Origin: Ostrinia nubilalis
Lineage: Eukaryota > Arthropoda > Insecta > Lepidoptera > Crambidae
Length of the DNA: 64,000 nt
Assembly (NCBI RefSeq): GCF_963855985.1
Contig: NC_087111.1
Location: 1,121,001 to 1,185,000 of the forward strand
Direction: 5' to 3'
Shown: positions 10,758 through 22,185 of the stretch, piece by piece
How positions within the stretch are numbered: position 1 is the first letter of the stretch
Layout: each line of letters starts with the position of its first letter
The notes under the pieces: generated by a model
Told to the model about the DNA's origin: nothing
Database searches by the model: none
Seen by the model: only the letters and a program-made list of their open reading frames with translations
Position numbers and translations under genes: made by a program

Positions 10758-10888
10758 AGCCTGCTAGAAGCGCTAGTGTGGCTGATGCGGCGCGGCGAGC
10801 ACGCGCTCACGTGCCAAGGCTCTGCCCTCAAGTACCTGCCCGCCGCCGTGCCACACGCTTTAGCTGTGTGCCCGCCTATTGAACTGGG
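10758..10888 (+). CDS. mbc: mbc exon 3 of window
   Basis: Acceptor CCCACAG|AGCCTG, donor CTGGG|GTAAGT; 131 nt, ending two bases into a codon. It encodes SLLEALVWLMRRGEHAL followed by GSALKYLPAAVPHALAVCPP. The ALKYLP core matches the conserved (QG)AALKYLP segment of DOCK1/2/5. No edge duplication is visible for this exon. Confidence 0.9.
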
Positions 10889-10907
10889 GTAAGTTGATTG
10901 ATACAAT

Positions 10908-10912
10908 GCATC

Positions 10913-10947
<35 letters not shown>

Positions 10948-11275
10948 TTCAGCCACAGGACGTCCACTGCTGAACATAGGCCTCCCCCAATGCTTTCCAT
11001 GTTGATCGATTAGCGGCCTGCGTCCTTCCCTGCTACCTTTATGATGTCGTTGGTCCACCTTATTTTCCGGTACGCGGCCTCCATTCCAGAACCTTGCTGC
11101 CCCATCGGCCGTCAGTTCTGCGTACTATGTACCCTGCCCATTGCCACTTCAGCTTGCTGATCCGTCGGGCTAAGTCAGCGACTTTAGTTCGTTTACGGAT
11201 TCTTCTCATTTCTGATTCGATCTCGTAAAGAAACACCGAGCATAGCCCTCTCCATAGCACTCATTCAACTCACTG
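10908..11275 (-). mobile_element. RTE-like LINE 3' fragment, reversed
   Basis: Begins with (ATC)n at 10913-10947. On the minus strand it encodes ADLARRISKLKWQWAGYIVR, then DGRWGSKVLEWRPRTGK, the same C-terminal piece as in the 7120-8255 copy. It is non-functional. Confidence 0.75.
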
Positions 11276-11568
11276 CATATTATGTAGTTGTAAATAGATG
11301 CTAGTTTGCAACAAACATTAGGGCTGGGTTGCACCATCTTACTTTGACTTATGAACAATATGTAGTGCCTTTACAGTTGTGACTTATGGGGATTCATTTT
11401 ACGATTAAGTGGAGGCTCCCCACTCGTTGTTGGTTTTTGCCCCCGAGACAAAGGGCTCGAAATGTGATGCACGAGCCTATAATCATGCATTTCGACGAAA
11501 ACTTCGTTAAAGCAATTTCGCGTGTAGTGTAGTCTTTAATTTTAAAGTATATCATTCTACTGTTGCAG

Positions 11569-11743
11569 CGCGTACATAGTGAGCGCACTAGACGCGTTAC
11601 CTCTCGGCCGGCTGAGCAAGCAACGAATGCTGGCTTTATTAGAGCTCGTTAAGGGCCCACTTTGCGCCGCGCCCGCCGCCCGGGCCCTATTGCTTCCACA
11701 TCTGGCGTCGACTGTACGCGCTTTGCTGAAGGAAAAGGCTGAG
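11569..11743 (+). CDS. mbc: mbc exon 4 of window
   Basis: Acceptor TGTTGCAG|CGCG, donor GAG|GTATGT; 175 nt, phase 2 in and phase 0 out. It encodes AYIVSALDALPLGRLSKQRM and LLELVKGPLCA, aligning with the DOCK1 segment that contains VPMGLLTIQKLYCLIEIV. It is GC-rich like other exons of this gene. It joins in frame directly to exon 5 or through the candidate cassette at 17203. Confidence 0.88.
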
Positions 11744-13355
11744 GTATGTCTGTTGATGTGCTAGGTTTTGAAGCCCCACTTACATGTGAGTTACTCTGTA
11801 GAATTTTTACTTATTTAGTAAGTTTGTACATCAAGGAAAATACGGCATTACCCATTTTCATAAATAGAGAACTGTAGATTCTCTATATGAGTTGCAGTGA
11901 TATAAATTAAATGGGAGATTCGTCTCACGAATAACTGGAGGCAGACTGTAAAAAATTTAAGTGACTTTATTTATGTTTACTGTGCACTGCTTGTTTGCTC
12001 AGACAGGAGACCCTATTAAAAAACTAGTCAAGAAAGGACTTTCCTTTTAGATTAAAAAAGTAATGAATATGTAAGTGGGGCTGTTATGAAAGATTAGTGT
12101 TTACCCAGGTGTTTTTATTTTTATCTGTAAAATCATGAAAATTTTATTTCCAAAGTAAATACTTAAAAAGTAATTTAACACAATTAGACCAAGATTACAT
12201 TAGAAGTTTAGAACTAAAAAGTAAATTCAAATTAATTGAAAGACTTGATCCCCAGTTTTGTTCTGTTGTTTTTTTTTTGCGTCGTTATGCAATACTATCA
12301 AGATCGGTTAGCATACAATTTTAATTTCAGATTATTATATTATTTTTTGGTTTATTTCCCATCAACCATTTTAGATTTATTTTAAAGTTACAAATTGCAA
12401 TAATCTTTAGAAGGCAAAATACTCATAATTTTATCAATTCGTTTCTGTATTGCGATTTGTAACTTTAACTGCTGGATGAAGATCATTAGCTAGAAATTGT
12501 GTGTTTATTTTGAACCGGCGATGTCTACATGTTTTAACACTGTGTCCGTCCGTACACCATAAGTCCACGTTGTTTGTTATGTACGCACTTGGCACTCCCT
12601 GGCAATGGTATGTAAGTAATTTAACTTGGAACCCGAACTGTGAGCGAGTTTCTGGTGAGAAAGAGATTTTTAAATCACCTATTTCGGATTTCGATTTCTT
12701 TTCTAAAGGGCCGCCTAAAATAGTGAGCTAATCTGAAGTGTAAGTCTCATTTAACATGGGAACTAATTCTGTAATATAAAATACTGAAATTACATATTAA
12801 ATACATAGTTGCAAATACAAACATTCTAATTTTATCGGTCAGTAATGTGATGATTCATGCATTGTATCCTTTATAGTATTATTTAATTTGTAATTAATAT
12901 ATTATAATTTCACCAGTATTAACTGGGGAATTACTTCTAACATCCGGAAATATATCCCTTTATGGTTTTCCTCTATTGAGGATGCACACGTATTTTGCAT
13001 TTGCTGAATACTTTTCAAATCAAAAGTAACAGTATAGCAATTACGTTGTTTTGTGTGTTTATTTTCGATTGGCAAATCTCCATAAATGTATAGATTCGAA
13101 GTGAACATTAATAGCTTGGATTTTATTTATCTTAACCTTGTCAAAAACATATGAGTAATCGCCGTGGCGTTATCAAATAAACAGTGTGTAAAATGCTACT
13201 GACAGTGTTTTGTAAAGATTACATAGCGAAATTACCAGGTTGTAGTTAAATGCAACTCCTCAAAAGTTTAAAGTTCGTCGGTATATTCATCAAATGGATA
13301 TATTTTTACTTTATGTAATGAATAAGGTGCATATTGTGCATAAGCTTAGTGAATT
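11744..13355. other. Intron sequence, nothing recognised
   Basis: AT-rich intron with a long T run near 12260. I see no coding exon, structured RNA or clear transposon. Confidence 0.55.
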
Positions 13356-13478
13356 ATGTGGCGGAATATTACGAATACTATCAAGATGAGTGAATTGGAA
13401 GGTCTCTTCTCACGGGAAGCTCGCTCGCGCCGCAGCTATTTGAACATGTTTGTCCCCGGCCGCCGCAGCAGCAGCGAG
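13356..13478 (+). CDS. Candidate alternative first exon
   Basis: Open frame preceded by an in-frame TGA at 13350-13352, with ATGs at 13356 and 13386 (the latter has A at -3). It ends at a strong donor GCGAG|GTAAGC in phase 0. From 13386 it encodes 31 residues, basic and serine/arginine-rich (SREARSRRSYLNMFVPGRRS). The 3' half is GC-rich like mbc exons. It lacks a convincing 3' splice site, so a first exon is more likely than an internal one. The phase-0 donor would join in frame to the 17203 cassette or to exon 5. It may belong to a short mbc isoform or another transcript; unproven. Confidence 0.35.
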
Positions 13479-13782
13479 GTAAGCACCGCAGTACGCACGC
13501 CGATGCATGCCGCCTGCTGGCACTTGATGATAGAATTGTTTTAACGCAATCGCCATACGGGGTCTGATTAAAATTATTCAACTTTATTTGTGTCTGAGGA
13601 TGTTATCGCGGAAATATTGTTTTGTTTATCGCGATTTTTTTATTATGATGTATTTAAGCATTGTTTTATTGGGTAGCAAAATATCGATGTACAAAAAAAA
13701 TATTAGTTTAATTGATAAATAGCGTTCATGCTTATCAGAAAATATTCTGTTCAATTTTAATCAGACCTCAGGTGGGTCTTAA

Positions 13783-14685
13783 TAGTGTTGCCGAACTATC
13801 GATAGTAAAACTATCGATAGTTTTCATTCGAAAAAGCCTTCTCCATCGATAGGCCTATCGATAGTATCGATACTGTCGATACTATCGATACTATCGATAG
13901 CTCAAAACGAGGCAATACTATTGAATATGTGCAATACTATCGATACTATCGATAGTATTGTTGCTCGTGAAGAATAAACTATCGATAGTATCGATACTAT
14001 CGATAGTATTGTCGCTTTTGAATAAAAAGCTATCAATACTATCGATAGTATCGATACTATCGATTGTTCTAGACTATCGATAGTCTGTAAATTTGCAATA
14101 GTATTGGGTATGTTTAAATTCATTTTTACAATATTTAAAATGTTTCGCTTGAATTACGAACTAAACAAATAACTAACAATAATAATCTCACTTGTATTTA
14201 AAACTACCTGCATTAGTTAAGTACGGCAAATAAAATGTATTATGTATTGCCAATTTTGGAAACATATAATTAAATGTTATAGTTAACTATATGAAATAAT
14301 TCAAGTATTCCAATAACCCTATTGTTGTGGCTATTGACTATTATACCCAAATATTGTAAACGATACTATTGTAAATTGCCAAACTATCGATAGTCTAGAA
14401 CAATCGATAGTATCGATACTATCGATAGTATTGATAGTTTTTTTATTCAAAAGCGACAATACTATCGATAGTATCGATACTATCGATAGTTTATTCTTCA
14501 CGAGCAACAATACTATCGATAGTATCGATTGTATTGCACATATTCAATAGTATTGCCTCGTTTTGAGCTATCGATAGTATCGATAGTATCGACAGTATCG
14601 ATACTATCGATAGGCCAATCAATAGTCTTGCGATAGTTTGACTATCGATAGACTATCGATAGTCGACTATCGATCGGCAACACTA
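13783..14685. mobile_element. Palindromic hAT-like element packed with TATCGATA
   Basis: Ends TAGTGTTGCCGA and its inverted counterpart CGGCAACACTA, with a perfect 8-bp TSD GGTCTTAA at 13775-13782 and 14686-14693. Two arms of about 330 bp are inverted copies of each other around a ~230-bp AT-rich spacer. The arms carry about 27 exact TATCGATA palindromes by hand count, often joined head to tail as TATCGATACTATCGATAG. The 8-bp TSD and TAGTG ends fit the hAT superfamily. There is no transposase. Confidence 0.88.
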
Positions 14686-14693
14686 GGTCTTAA

Positions 14694-15309
14694 TATTTTT
14701 ACTGTAAATAGCCAATTATAGTGAAAATATTATTATTTATTTAATCTTTAGTGAAAGGATGGATGTGTGAGGATTTATTTTATGAATTGTTGTGACAATC
14801 ATTTACTCAAAGATGCATTCCCTAATATACACCCCATTTTATCCTTAACATTCAATACATATTATCCTGTCATTTAACACATAATTATTGACAACCTATG
14901 TTGTTGTTATGAAATAATTAATCGGTGTTATACCTATGTTGCTGATTAATTATTTCATAATAATTAAAATTATCATCACACATGCATCCTGTAATAGTAA
15001 ATTAACTAACATTTCAGTGGGCATTGCTTTAAAAACAGGAAAACTAATGTAAAACTAATTAGAAATTACTTCTAGATCTATTCAGCATTGTTAATTGTGT
15101 TTACAATAACGTAAATAATATAAATTATATTATTATGTCATAATTAATAACGATATTGTTTTTATTTCACATACTAAACTGGATAGTAGTGCATTAATTT
15201 TTGAACAATGCGAATGGTATCTAAGTATAAGAATCAACGTTTAGGTATTTTACTAGAATACTGAATTGAATTTTGGTACTTCGTATGTTTTTTTCGTAAT
15301 AATTGGAAC
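14694..15309. other. Intron sequence, nothing recognised
   Basis: Very AT-rich. A short inverted pair (TTATGAAATAATTAATC at about 14908 and its complement near 14943) makes a weak hairpin. No coding or RNA gene seen. Confidence 0.5.
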
Positions 15310-15385
15310 AATATTCTTCTTCTTTTCTTGTCGACAACAAACCTACACAGTGTCAGCTCAAAACTCCGCCACAAGAGATATTCAT

Positions 15386-15555
15386 ATAGATGACCCACGC
15401 TGAACTGTCCCACCAAACTCAATGACAGGGGGGCGCTACCATCGTTCAACATATGGTTTCCAACATGGCAAAAATCGGAACCAGCGATCCGGTATTGACG
15501 GTGGCGCCCCACTGTCAATGTCATGCATAGGACAGTTCAGTATTTTGGAACTATA
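15386..15555. mobile_element. Short MITE, copy 1 (ATAGATGACCC family)
   Basis: A ~170-bp unit begins ATAGATGACCCACGCTGAAC and ends with ACAGTTCAGTATTTTGGAAC then TATA. It is repeated at 50815-50975 and 53797-53967, with a partial copy at 51111-51187. CTGAACTGTCC near one end is inverted as GGACAGTTCAG near the other. It directly follows a reversed fragment of the 5431-5662 repeat. Confidence 0.75.
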
Positions 15556-17202
15556 ATTATATTATTACTGTCTTCAATGACATAAGACAAAACTGGTGTC
15601 AAAATAAAAAACTATCAATCCATTTCATCAACTACTTGCGATACAACTTTAATTCCCGATCTATTTTGACAAACGTAATTATTTATCTTGCTCGTATCTA
15701 TTTACTAAGGAGGGAAAGAGATGACAAATCTTCAATTCAGTATTCTAAAAAGGATGTCCACGTCGCACCACGCATCGTGAGATATGCACACAAATCGTTC
15801 TAACTCAAACCACCAAAGTACACCCTATTCCTATAAAAATACAATCCTTTTTTCCTAAATTCACTCTTCTGTCAGAATTTATCATTATTAATATGTATTG
15901 TTTACTAACATCACTTTATGTGTGTGAGCATGTAGTGTGTTTTGTGATATTATGTAGGTTTTTACTATGAGGTATTAGAAAGTTTGTAAAAAATAGCTCA
16001 ATTAATATAAACGGTTTAAAAAAATACTCCATAAAATAAAAGAAAAAAATGATGGGAGTTTTTTTAAAGGGTCATTAAAAAGGAGTATGTAGTTGTAATA
16101 ATTTTAATGGGATGTAAAATTTCGTGTGGTTTGTTTTTGGTTTTGTGTGTTTGTGAGATCACTTTTTTTACTAATAAAATTATCACTGTGTGCTGTCCTG
16201 TCACATTTCCTCCATATGTTTCTTCTTACTATTGACTAATTATTTTTCTTTTATTATTTTATGTTATTTATTTTTAAGAATATTTACTTCGTATAATATG
16301 TACTTTTTAAGTATTTTTATTTTCAGTTTACATATTTTTATCATATAAAACAATAAAAGACAACGTCGTTTTTCTTTTTAAAATAACAATGCAACGTTTT
16401 TTGAAGTTTTCAAATAATAAAAACAAGCGAGCACTAGATGTCGCTTGAGGACTAAATTGTGTGCAAACTCTTGATGTGTTGCATGTCACGCGTTTGCGGG
16501 ATGACAGCTGTATAAGTGACAGTTCACTGACAGTTGCCATCTTGCGATTTTGACTTCTCATTACAGATTATATTTGTTTAAATTGAATTCAATTTGAGTC
16601 TTAATTTTGTTTCTGTAATGATGAGTTTATGCTATTGGTGTATGCTTATAATCCCACTTCCGAAACGTCTTTATGATAATGCGTATTTTTTATGGGCATT
16701 TTCAATAAATTTGCTATTAAATTATGTATCTATGTCACCAATTCATCAACATTGAATTGGTGCTAGAAATGATCTTGTATCTATGGTATTTACTATTAAT
16801 ATTTTAATTATGCTTTTGAATTATTTATTCTTCGTTTTAATTTTATTTAAATACAAGAATCTTTATTTACATGTCAAGTCATAGGCTAAACGAAAAGGAC
16901 ACCATTTTTACTAAATGTAAACATGAAAATGAATAATGGAGATTGACAGAAACCTCCAACGATTAGAGTATTTCGATAGTTTAGAACGTGCATGTCGTTT
17001 ATGGGAAAATCGTTACTTAATAGCATCACATTTAAAACGCTTGCCAATAAGAAATGCGCATTTCCATACTCTGGCTCTGCTCCGAAACGGTTTCGGTATC
17101 TCTATCCCTCGCCATACGACAGAGCGAGACGGATAGAGCGTTTATCGTAACCTTTCGGAGTAGACCACGTTTCGGTCGTGGTTGACTGTGTGCGCGGTGC
17201 AG
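15556..17202. other. Intron sequence, no gene recognised
   Basis: AT-rich. A 66-codon frame at 16936-17136 (MEIDRNLQRLEYFDSLERAC) has no recognisable domain and no splice-site support. The segment 17100-17165 has short inverted repeats around CTATCCCTCGCCATACG. Nothing further supported. Confidence 0.5.
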
Positions 17203-17307
17203 CTGGAACGAGACGCCGCACTGAAGTCGCGTTCGGTCGACAAGGCGGCGCGTTTGCTCGGCGCCGACACGGCCCGACTACATGACACGCAGCACGCGAA
17301 GCAGTTA
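17203..17307 (+). CDS. Candidate in-frame cassette exon between mbc exons 4 and 5
   Basis: Acceptor GCGGTGCAG|CTGGAACG and donor CAGTTA|GTACGT bound 105 nt (35 codons), open and phase 0 at both ends. Inclusion between exon 4 (…KEKAE) and exon 5 (VELC…) would keep the mbc frame. It encodes ERDAALKSRSVDKAARLLG and ADTARLHDTQHAK, GC-rich and charged. I know no counterpart in DOCK1. Its 3' half plus donor is repeated five times downstream, the same behaviour seen for several genuine mbc exons, which mildly supports its being an exon. It could instead be exon 2 of a nested transcript starting at 13356. Confidence 0.42.
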
Positions 17308-18535
17308 GTACGTATCCACTGATCTGGACCTGGATACGATTCTCATGCAATCGAATTTTTTCCGTATACGAACTTTTGTTACGGTCCGTTGCGACGTTTT
17401 TAAAAACGCTGTAACTTCCGTATGAAAGGCTGTATGTTTCTTTAATAAAGATAAATAAAAAAAAATAAAAAAAAAGAATAATTTATCTTTGCTTAGTGAA
17501 ATTTTATTACAAAGCCCATTTATTTTTATAATTTGATATGAACTTCTGAGAATGCACAAACGGTGTAATAGTCGAAAAAACCTAACCTTACCCTATGAAC
17601 GATCTTCGAATTATTTTTCGACTGTGAACTTTTTTTCGATTGCATGAGAATCGTCCCTTGGCTTCAAGCGTTCATTGACTGCACCCAGCTGGAACTGGTT
17701 TCCTCCTTACGTGCTCAGACAAAATCGTCAATAGATCTTAAGTCTTCACTACTCCGGCGGCGCGCTTGCTCGGCGCCGACACCGCGCGACTACATGACAC
17801 GCAGCACGCGAGGCAGTTAGTACGTATCCACTGATCTGGACTTGGCTTCAAGCGATCATTGACTGCACCCAGCTGGAACTGGTCTCCTCCATAATGTGCT
17901 CAGACAAATCCATGTGTGGTCGGTCAGACTACATCGTCAGATCATCCAGTCTTTACTGTTCTGGAGTCCGGCGGCGCGTTTGCTCGGCGCCGACACCGCC
18001 CGGCTACATGACACGCAGCACGCGAAGCAGTTAGTACGTATCCACTGATCTGGACTTGGCTTCAAGCGTTCATTGACTGCACCCAGCTGCAACTGGTTTC
18101 CTCCATACGTGCTCAGAAAAAATCGTCAATAGATTATTCAGTCTTCACTGCTCGGGAGACCGGCGGCGCGCTTGCTCGGTGCCGACACGGCCCGGCTACA
18201 TGACACGCAGCACGCGAAGCAGTTAGTACGTATCCACTGATCTGGACTTGGCTTCAAGCGTTCATTGACTACACCCAGCTGCAACTGGTCTCCTCCATAT
18301 GTGCTCAGACAAATCCATATGTGGTCAGACTACATCGTCAATAGATCATTCCGGCTACATGACATGCAGCACGCAAAGCAGTTAGTACGTATCCACTGAA
18401 CTGGACTTGGCTTCAAGCGTTCATGCACCCAGCTGGAACTGGTCTTCTCCATGTGTGGTCAGACTAGTTCGTCAATAGATCATTCAGTCTTTACTGCTCC
18501 GGCGGCGCGCTTGCTAGGCATCTAGTACGTATCCA
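17308..18535 (+). repeat. Tandem copies of the 17203 exon 3' end plus donor
   Basis: The GGCGGCGCG...CAGTTA|GTACGTATCCA block recurs with donors at 17820, 18034, 18226, 18385 and 18525 (original 17308). Units also share CTTCAAGCGTTCATTGACTG and CCCAGCTGGAACTGGT. Unit lengths vary (512, 214, 192, 159, 140). The last copies are internally deleted. Confidence 0.82.
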
Positions 18536-19474
18536 TTACGGTACCCTTGGACTGACCTTTGGTACCCCCGCTGGACTACATTCACCTGCTACACCCTAGT
18601 ACGCCTGGTACACCCAGCCGCAACCAGATAGACCGCACAGTCATCATCGTCATCAGGTCATTCATTCTGAAAGAGTATTCTCCCTCTTTACCAGAGGAAA
18701 ATTGAGGATTTAGCCTACTCGCAACTGGTCAGAAAGGTGACGAGTCTGTTTAGTCTTACTATTATTATCCTATGCATTGACGAATTGAAATCATGTAAGT
18801 ATCTCGTAGATAAGAACCTGGCAAGAGCAACATAATATATTTTTCTTGCCTTATGTACATCGTTCAACTCGTATAGCATAACAAAACTAAGCTTAACTCG
18901 GGCGTTGAAAAAAAAATGTATGGAGCATGCTACAGCGTTTTACAGGTGAGCCAAACGCTTAAACGCTACGTATGTAGACATGGAATTCGCTGCCGTGTCT
19001 ATGATACATTACCAATATGTATTCAATCATTTGCTAAATGAAAGTATATTTATTAATGACATTCTATGACATAAATAGTTTCATTTTTTTGCCATATTGT
19101 ATTGCCATGGTGAAAACGCATCTACTTTATATCATGGAAAATTCGCTGTACAGTATTTATTACTAATCGCAAACATTTTTATGCAGCTGAGTCGAGGCGT
19201 ATAAGGTTAGTGCTTAGAATAAACAGCCTATGTACCATACCGCTTATTCCGCATTTAGGTAACTCCACAACAATCAACAAAAATCATTTGAGTACAGAAA
19301 GGAATAAATTAAGGTTTTCTCCGTTAGGAAATATTTGTATCATGTAAAATGCCACTGTCGATTCTTCTTCTAAACAAACACACATTCACTTAGACATAAC
19401 TCAACTTCGATGCACCAAATCACAGATCACTCAAACCACAACTGTACTGCTATTAAAATAGAATCTAAATCCAG
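18536..19474. other. Intron sequence, nothing recognised
   Basis: Unique-looking AT-rich DNA up to the exon-5 acceptor. No ORF, RNA gene or repeat family that I can support. Confidence 0.5.
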
Positions 19475-19660
19475 GTGGAGCTCTGCGTGGAAGCGCTAGG
19501 CGAAGTCATGACCCTCCTGGCTAGAGACGACGTGGGTCCAGTGGAAGCTGATAGAGGAGAGCTGGCCAGGAGACTCCTGCCGACCGTCCTGACCACGGCT
19601 GCGTCGATGCTGAAAGAGAGGAAGACTGACGAGCAGGGGTCAGCTGATGATCCGCTACTG
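19475..19660 (+). CDS. mbc: mbc exon 5 of window
   Basis: Acceptor AAATCCAG|GTGGAG, donor CTACTG|GTGAGT; 186 nt, phase 0 at both ends. It encodes VELCVEALGEVMTLLARDD followed by a VGP motif; human DOCK1 has a YRKDVGP segment at the matching place, which anchors the alignment. The C-terminal part, LLPTVLTTAASMLKERK then a polar tail, is less conserved. Four downstream duplicates of most of this exon with its donor follow. Confidence 0.88.
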
Positions 19661-20310
19661 GTGAGTTATAAGCACTAGGACTCCTGGCTAGAGACGTAGG
19701 CCCAGTATAGGCTGATAGAGGAGAGCTGGCAAGGAGACTCCTGCCGACCGTCCTGACCACGGCTGCGTCGATGCTGAAAGAGAGGAAGACTGACGAGCAG
19801 GGGTCAGCTGATGATCCGCTACTGGTGAGTTATAAGCACTAAGACACCTGGCTTGAGACGTGGGCCCAGTGGAAGCTGATAGAAGAGAGTTGGCCAGGAG
19901 ACTCCCTGACCACGGCTGCGTCGATGCTGAAAGAGAGGAAGACTGACGAGCAGGGTCAGCTGATGATCCGCTACTGGTGAGTTATAAACACTAGGACTCC
20001 TGGCTAGAGACGTGGGCCCAGTGGAGGCTGATAGAAGAGAGTTGGCCAGGAGACTCCTGCCGACTGTCCTGACCACGGCCGCGTCGATGCTGAAAGAGAG
20101 GAAGACCGACGAGCAGGGGTCAGCTGATGATCCGCTACTGGTGAGTTATAAGCACTAGGACTCCTGGCTAGAGACGTGGGCCCAGTGGAGGCTGATAGAG
20201 GAGAACTGGCCAGGAGACTCCTGCCGACCGTCCTCACCACGGCTGCGTCGATGCTGAAAGAGAGGAAGACTGACGAGCAGGGGTCAGCTGATGATCCGCT
20301 ACTGATGAGT
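19661..20310 (+). repeat. Four tandem copies of exon-5 3' portion plus donor
   Basis: Copies with donors at 19825, 19977 and 20141, and a fourth whose donor is mutated from GTGAGT to ATGAGT at 20305. Spacings are 164, 152, 164 and 164 bp, not multiples of three. Each unit has TAG soon after the donor (GTTATAAGCACTAG), so read-through would terminate. Sequence identity between copies is very high. Confidence 0.9.
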
Positions 20311-20319
20311 TATTGCAGG

Positions 20320-20600
20320 AAAACTAGTGATTGTCGCAGCCTTCATTGCTAAAACAAGTGGCAGTGGGCGGGACACAAAGCTCGTAGAGCTGATGGCCGT
20401 TGGGGCTGAAAAGTTCTTTAGTGGAGCATGGGCTCGTAGAAGTAGTGTGGGCAGCCCATTAGGTGGAAAGATGATCTCGTGGCAGTTGCAGGAAGTCCCT
20501 GGTTGCGGGTATCGCAGGACCAGTCGTTATGGAAATCCTTGGGGGAGGCCTTTGTCCAGCAGTGGACGTCATTTAATTGAAACGAATGAACAAACCTTTC
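20320..20600 (+). repeat. Dispersed LINE 3'-end-like fragment
   Basis: Contains GGGGGAGGCCTTTGTCCAGC followed by AGTGGACGTCATTT, a relative of the RTE-type 3' end. Related pieces occur at 34925-35010, 43600-43700 (reversed) and 44290-44370 (reversed). Non-coding. Confidence 0.55.
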
Positions 20601-20804
20601 CAAAATCTTTTGACTTTATATGTAAAGGTGGCGGTTCGCACCGCATCAAAAACAGGAGATCGAGACGGGAGTAAGAAGTAAAGGTTCTTCAAGGCGAGAG
20701 TGAATAAGCACTTACAGGGCAGATATGTACCATCCTAGACTGCATCCCACTTAACATCAGGTGCGATTGTGGTCAAATACCTGCCTTGTTATGCATAAAA
20801 AAAA

Positions 20805-20936
20805 AAGGTTCGGTCAAACCAACGCGATCACGCGATCAGTCGGCGTGCAGAGATGACGATCAATGCATTTAAGTGTGGTCGCCATCGCTGCACGCCGGCT
20901 GATCGCGTGTGATCGCGTTGGTTTGTCCGAACCTTA
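20805..20936. repeat. Fold-back MITE
   Basis: Arms of about 40 bp: AAGGTTCGGTCAAACCAACG at the left and its near-complement CGTTGGTTTGTCCGAACCTT at the right, both also containing GATCGCG. A small loop lies between them. Confidence 0.8.
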
Positions 20937-21120
20937 ACGAAGTCTCCCGTCTCGGTCTCCTGTTTCTATCGTGGTGCGAACTGCCACTTTTAGAAGGAAA
21001 ACGAGCCTTAAAATTATCACTACATGGGATTTTTGCAACATAAACACAATGCACAACGTGAAGTGATTTTATAGTAAAAAATGCAACATATAAGATTTTA
21101 AACTTTCGCGTTCCATTTCA

Positions 21121-22112
21121 ATTAAAATAGCAAGACGGGTCTTAACGCGACGTTTATTAATGAGTTACATTATGTACTCACGGTTTGACGTTTCGGCTGC
21201 GATGTTGCAGCCGTGGTCACAAGCAGACTGGCGGTTCGCGGCGTCGTCCGTTTGGGCGGGCTTGAAGATTTTCAACTACCCTCATATTGTCATTTGTCAT
21301 ATAATGTAACTTATAGCCCGACCAGGAACATAAAAACCCTCGCCATGTTGCGGAAAACTAATGGTACTAATTTCTTTTAATGGCAACAGTAACTGAAAAC
21401 TTCATTGACATGTCACCTTGCATGTCAGTCTATTGCTGTCAAAGTGTAAACAAACTTTATTTTAAATGTGCGCAATTGATTTTGTGAATTAAATTGCTAA
21501 AATCTTTTTATAGTCGTGAAAGAAAAGTGGTTCACAATGTGTTAAAGTATTTGTCGAAGAGAAATACTAAGGGTTCGGACAATATTTTCATTGAATAATG
21601 TTTCCGACAAAGGTTGTCAAATTGACTGACATGTTTATCGTATAGTACAGTCCACTATGAAAATTAGCTGTGGTTTGTTTCAACTACCTATTTTAAAGTT
21701 TTTTGTCACTTTCTAAGTGTTGAATTTTATGGAATTGGGAAAGAAGAAGTACCGAGTTTAAAGCGTTCATGAGCAGACATTGCAGTTGAATATTCAAGTT
21801 CTGAATTTGATTATTGATGAATACTTAATAAAATAAATCCTACTAGCTAGTTTAGTGGTTTCATTTAATTTATTTAAACCAGGTTACTTATAATAATATT
21901 TTTTCGTTAATTTATGAAAATATCAAATTAGCCCGTAATCCTGAATTCTGATACATAAAGTTAGCCTATTAATTTAACACAGGTACGACTGTATTCAGTG
22001 TTGCACTATCAAATGCAATTGACGCGCCTCTATGCCAGGGTTTTTATGTTCCTGGTCAGGCTATAACTCATTAATAAACGTCGCGTTAAGATCCGTCTTA
22101 CTATTTTAATTA
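21121..22112. repeat. Fold-back element containing a nested MITE
   Basis: Outer arms ATTAAAATAGCAAGACGGG/TCTTAACGCGACGTTTATTAA at the left and the inverted match at 22065-22112. A shorter, uninterrupted relative lies at 62213-62362. Comparing the two shows the 750-bp MITE (21314-22063) inserted at a TA in the right arm. Confidence 0.75.
21314..22063. mobile_element. MITE, second copy, TA target duplication
   Basis: Inverted and shorter copy of the 571-1485 element: ends TAGCCCGACCAGGAACATAA and its complement, flanked by TA at 21312-21313 and 22064-22065. Much of the interior (CATTGACATGTCACCTTGCA and the (C)AAATTAG region) aligns base for base with the first copy in reverse. Confidence 0.85.
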
Positions 22113-22185
22113 AAATGCAATATAATAGGTTAAAATATTACAAAACGAGCTTGTCAAGTTATATTGACAAAACCTTTTCCCACAG

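Noticed and set aside
16936..17136. 66-codon ORF in the exon 4-5 intron
   Set aside because: No recognisable domain, no splice or promoter support, and AT-rich composition unlike the mbc exons.
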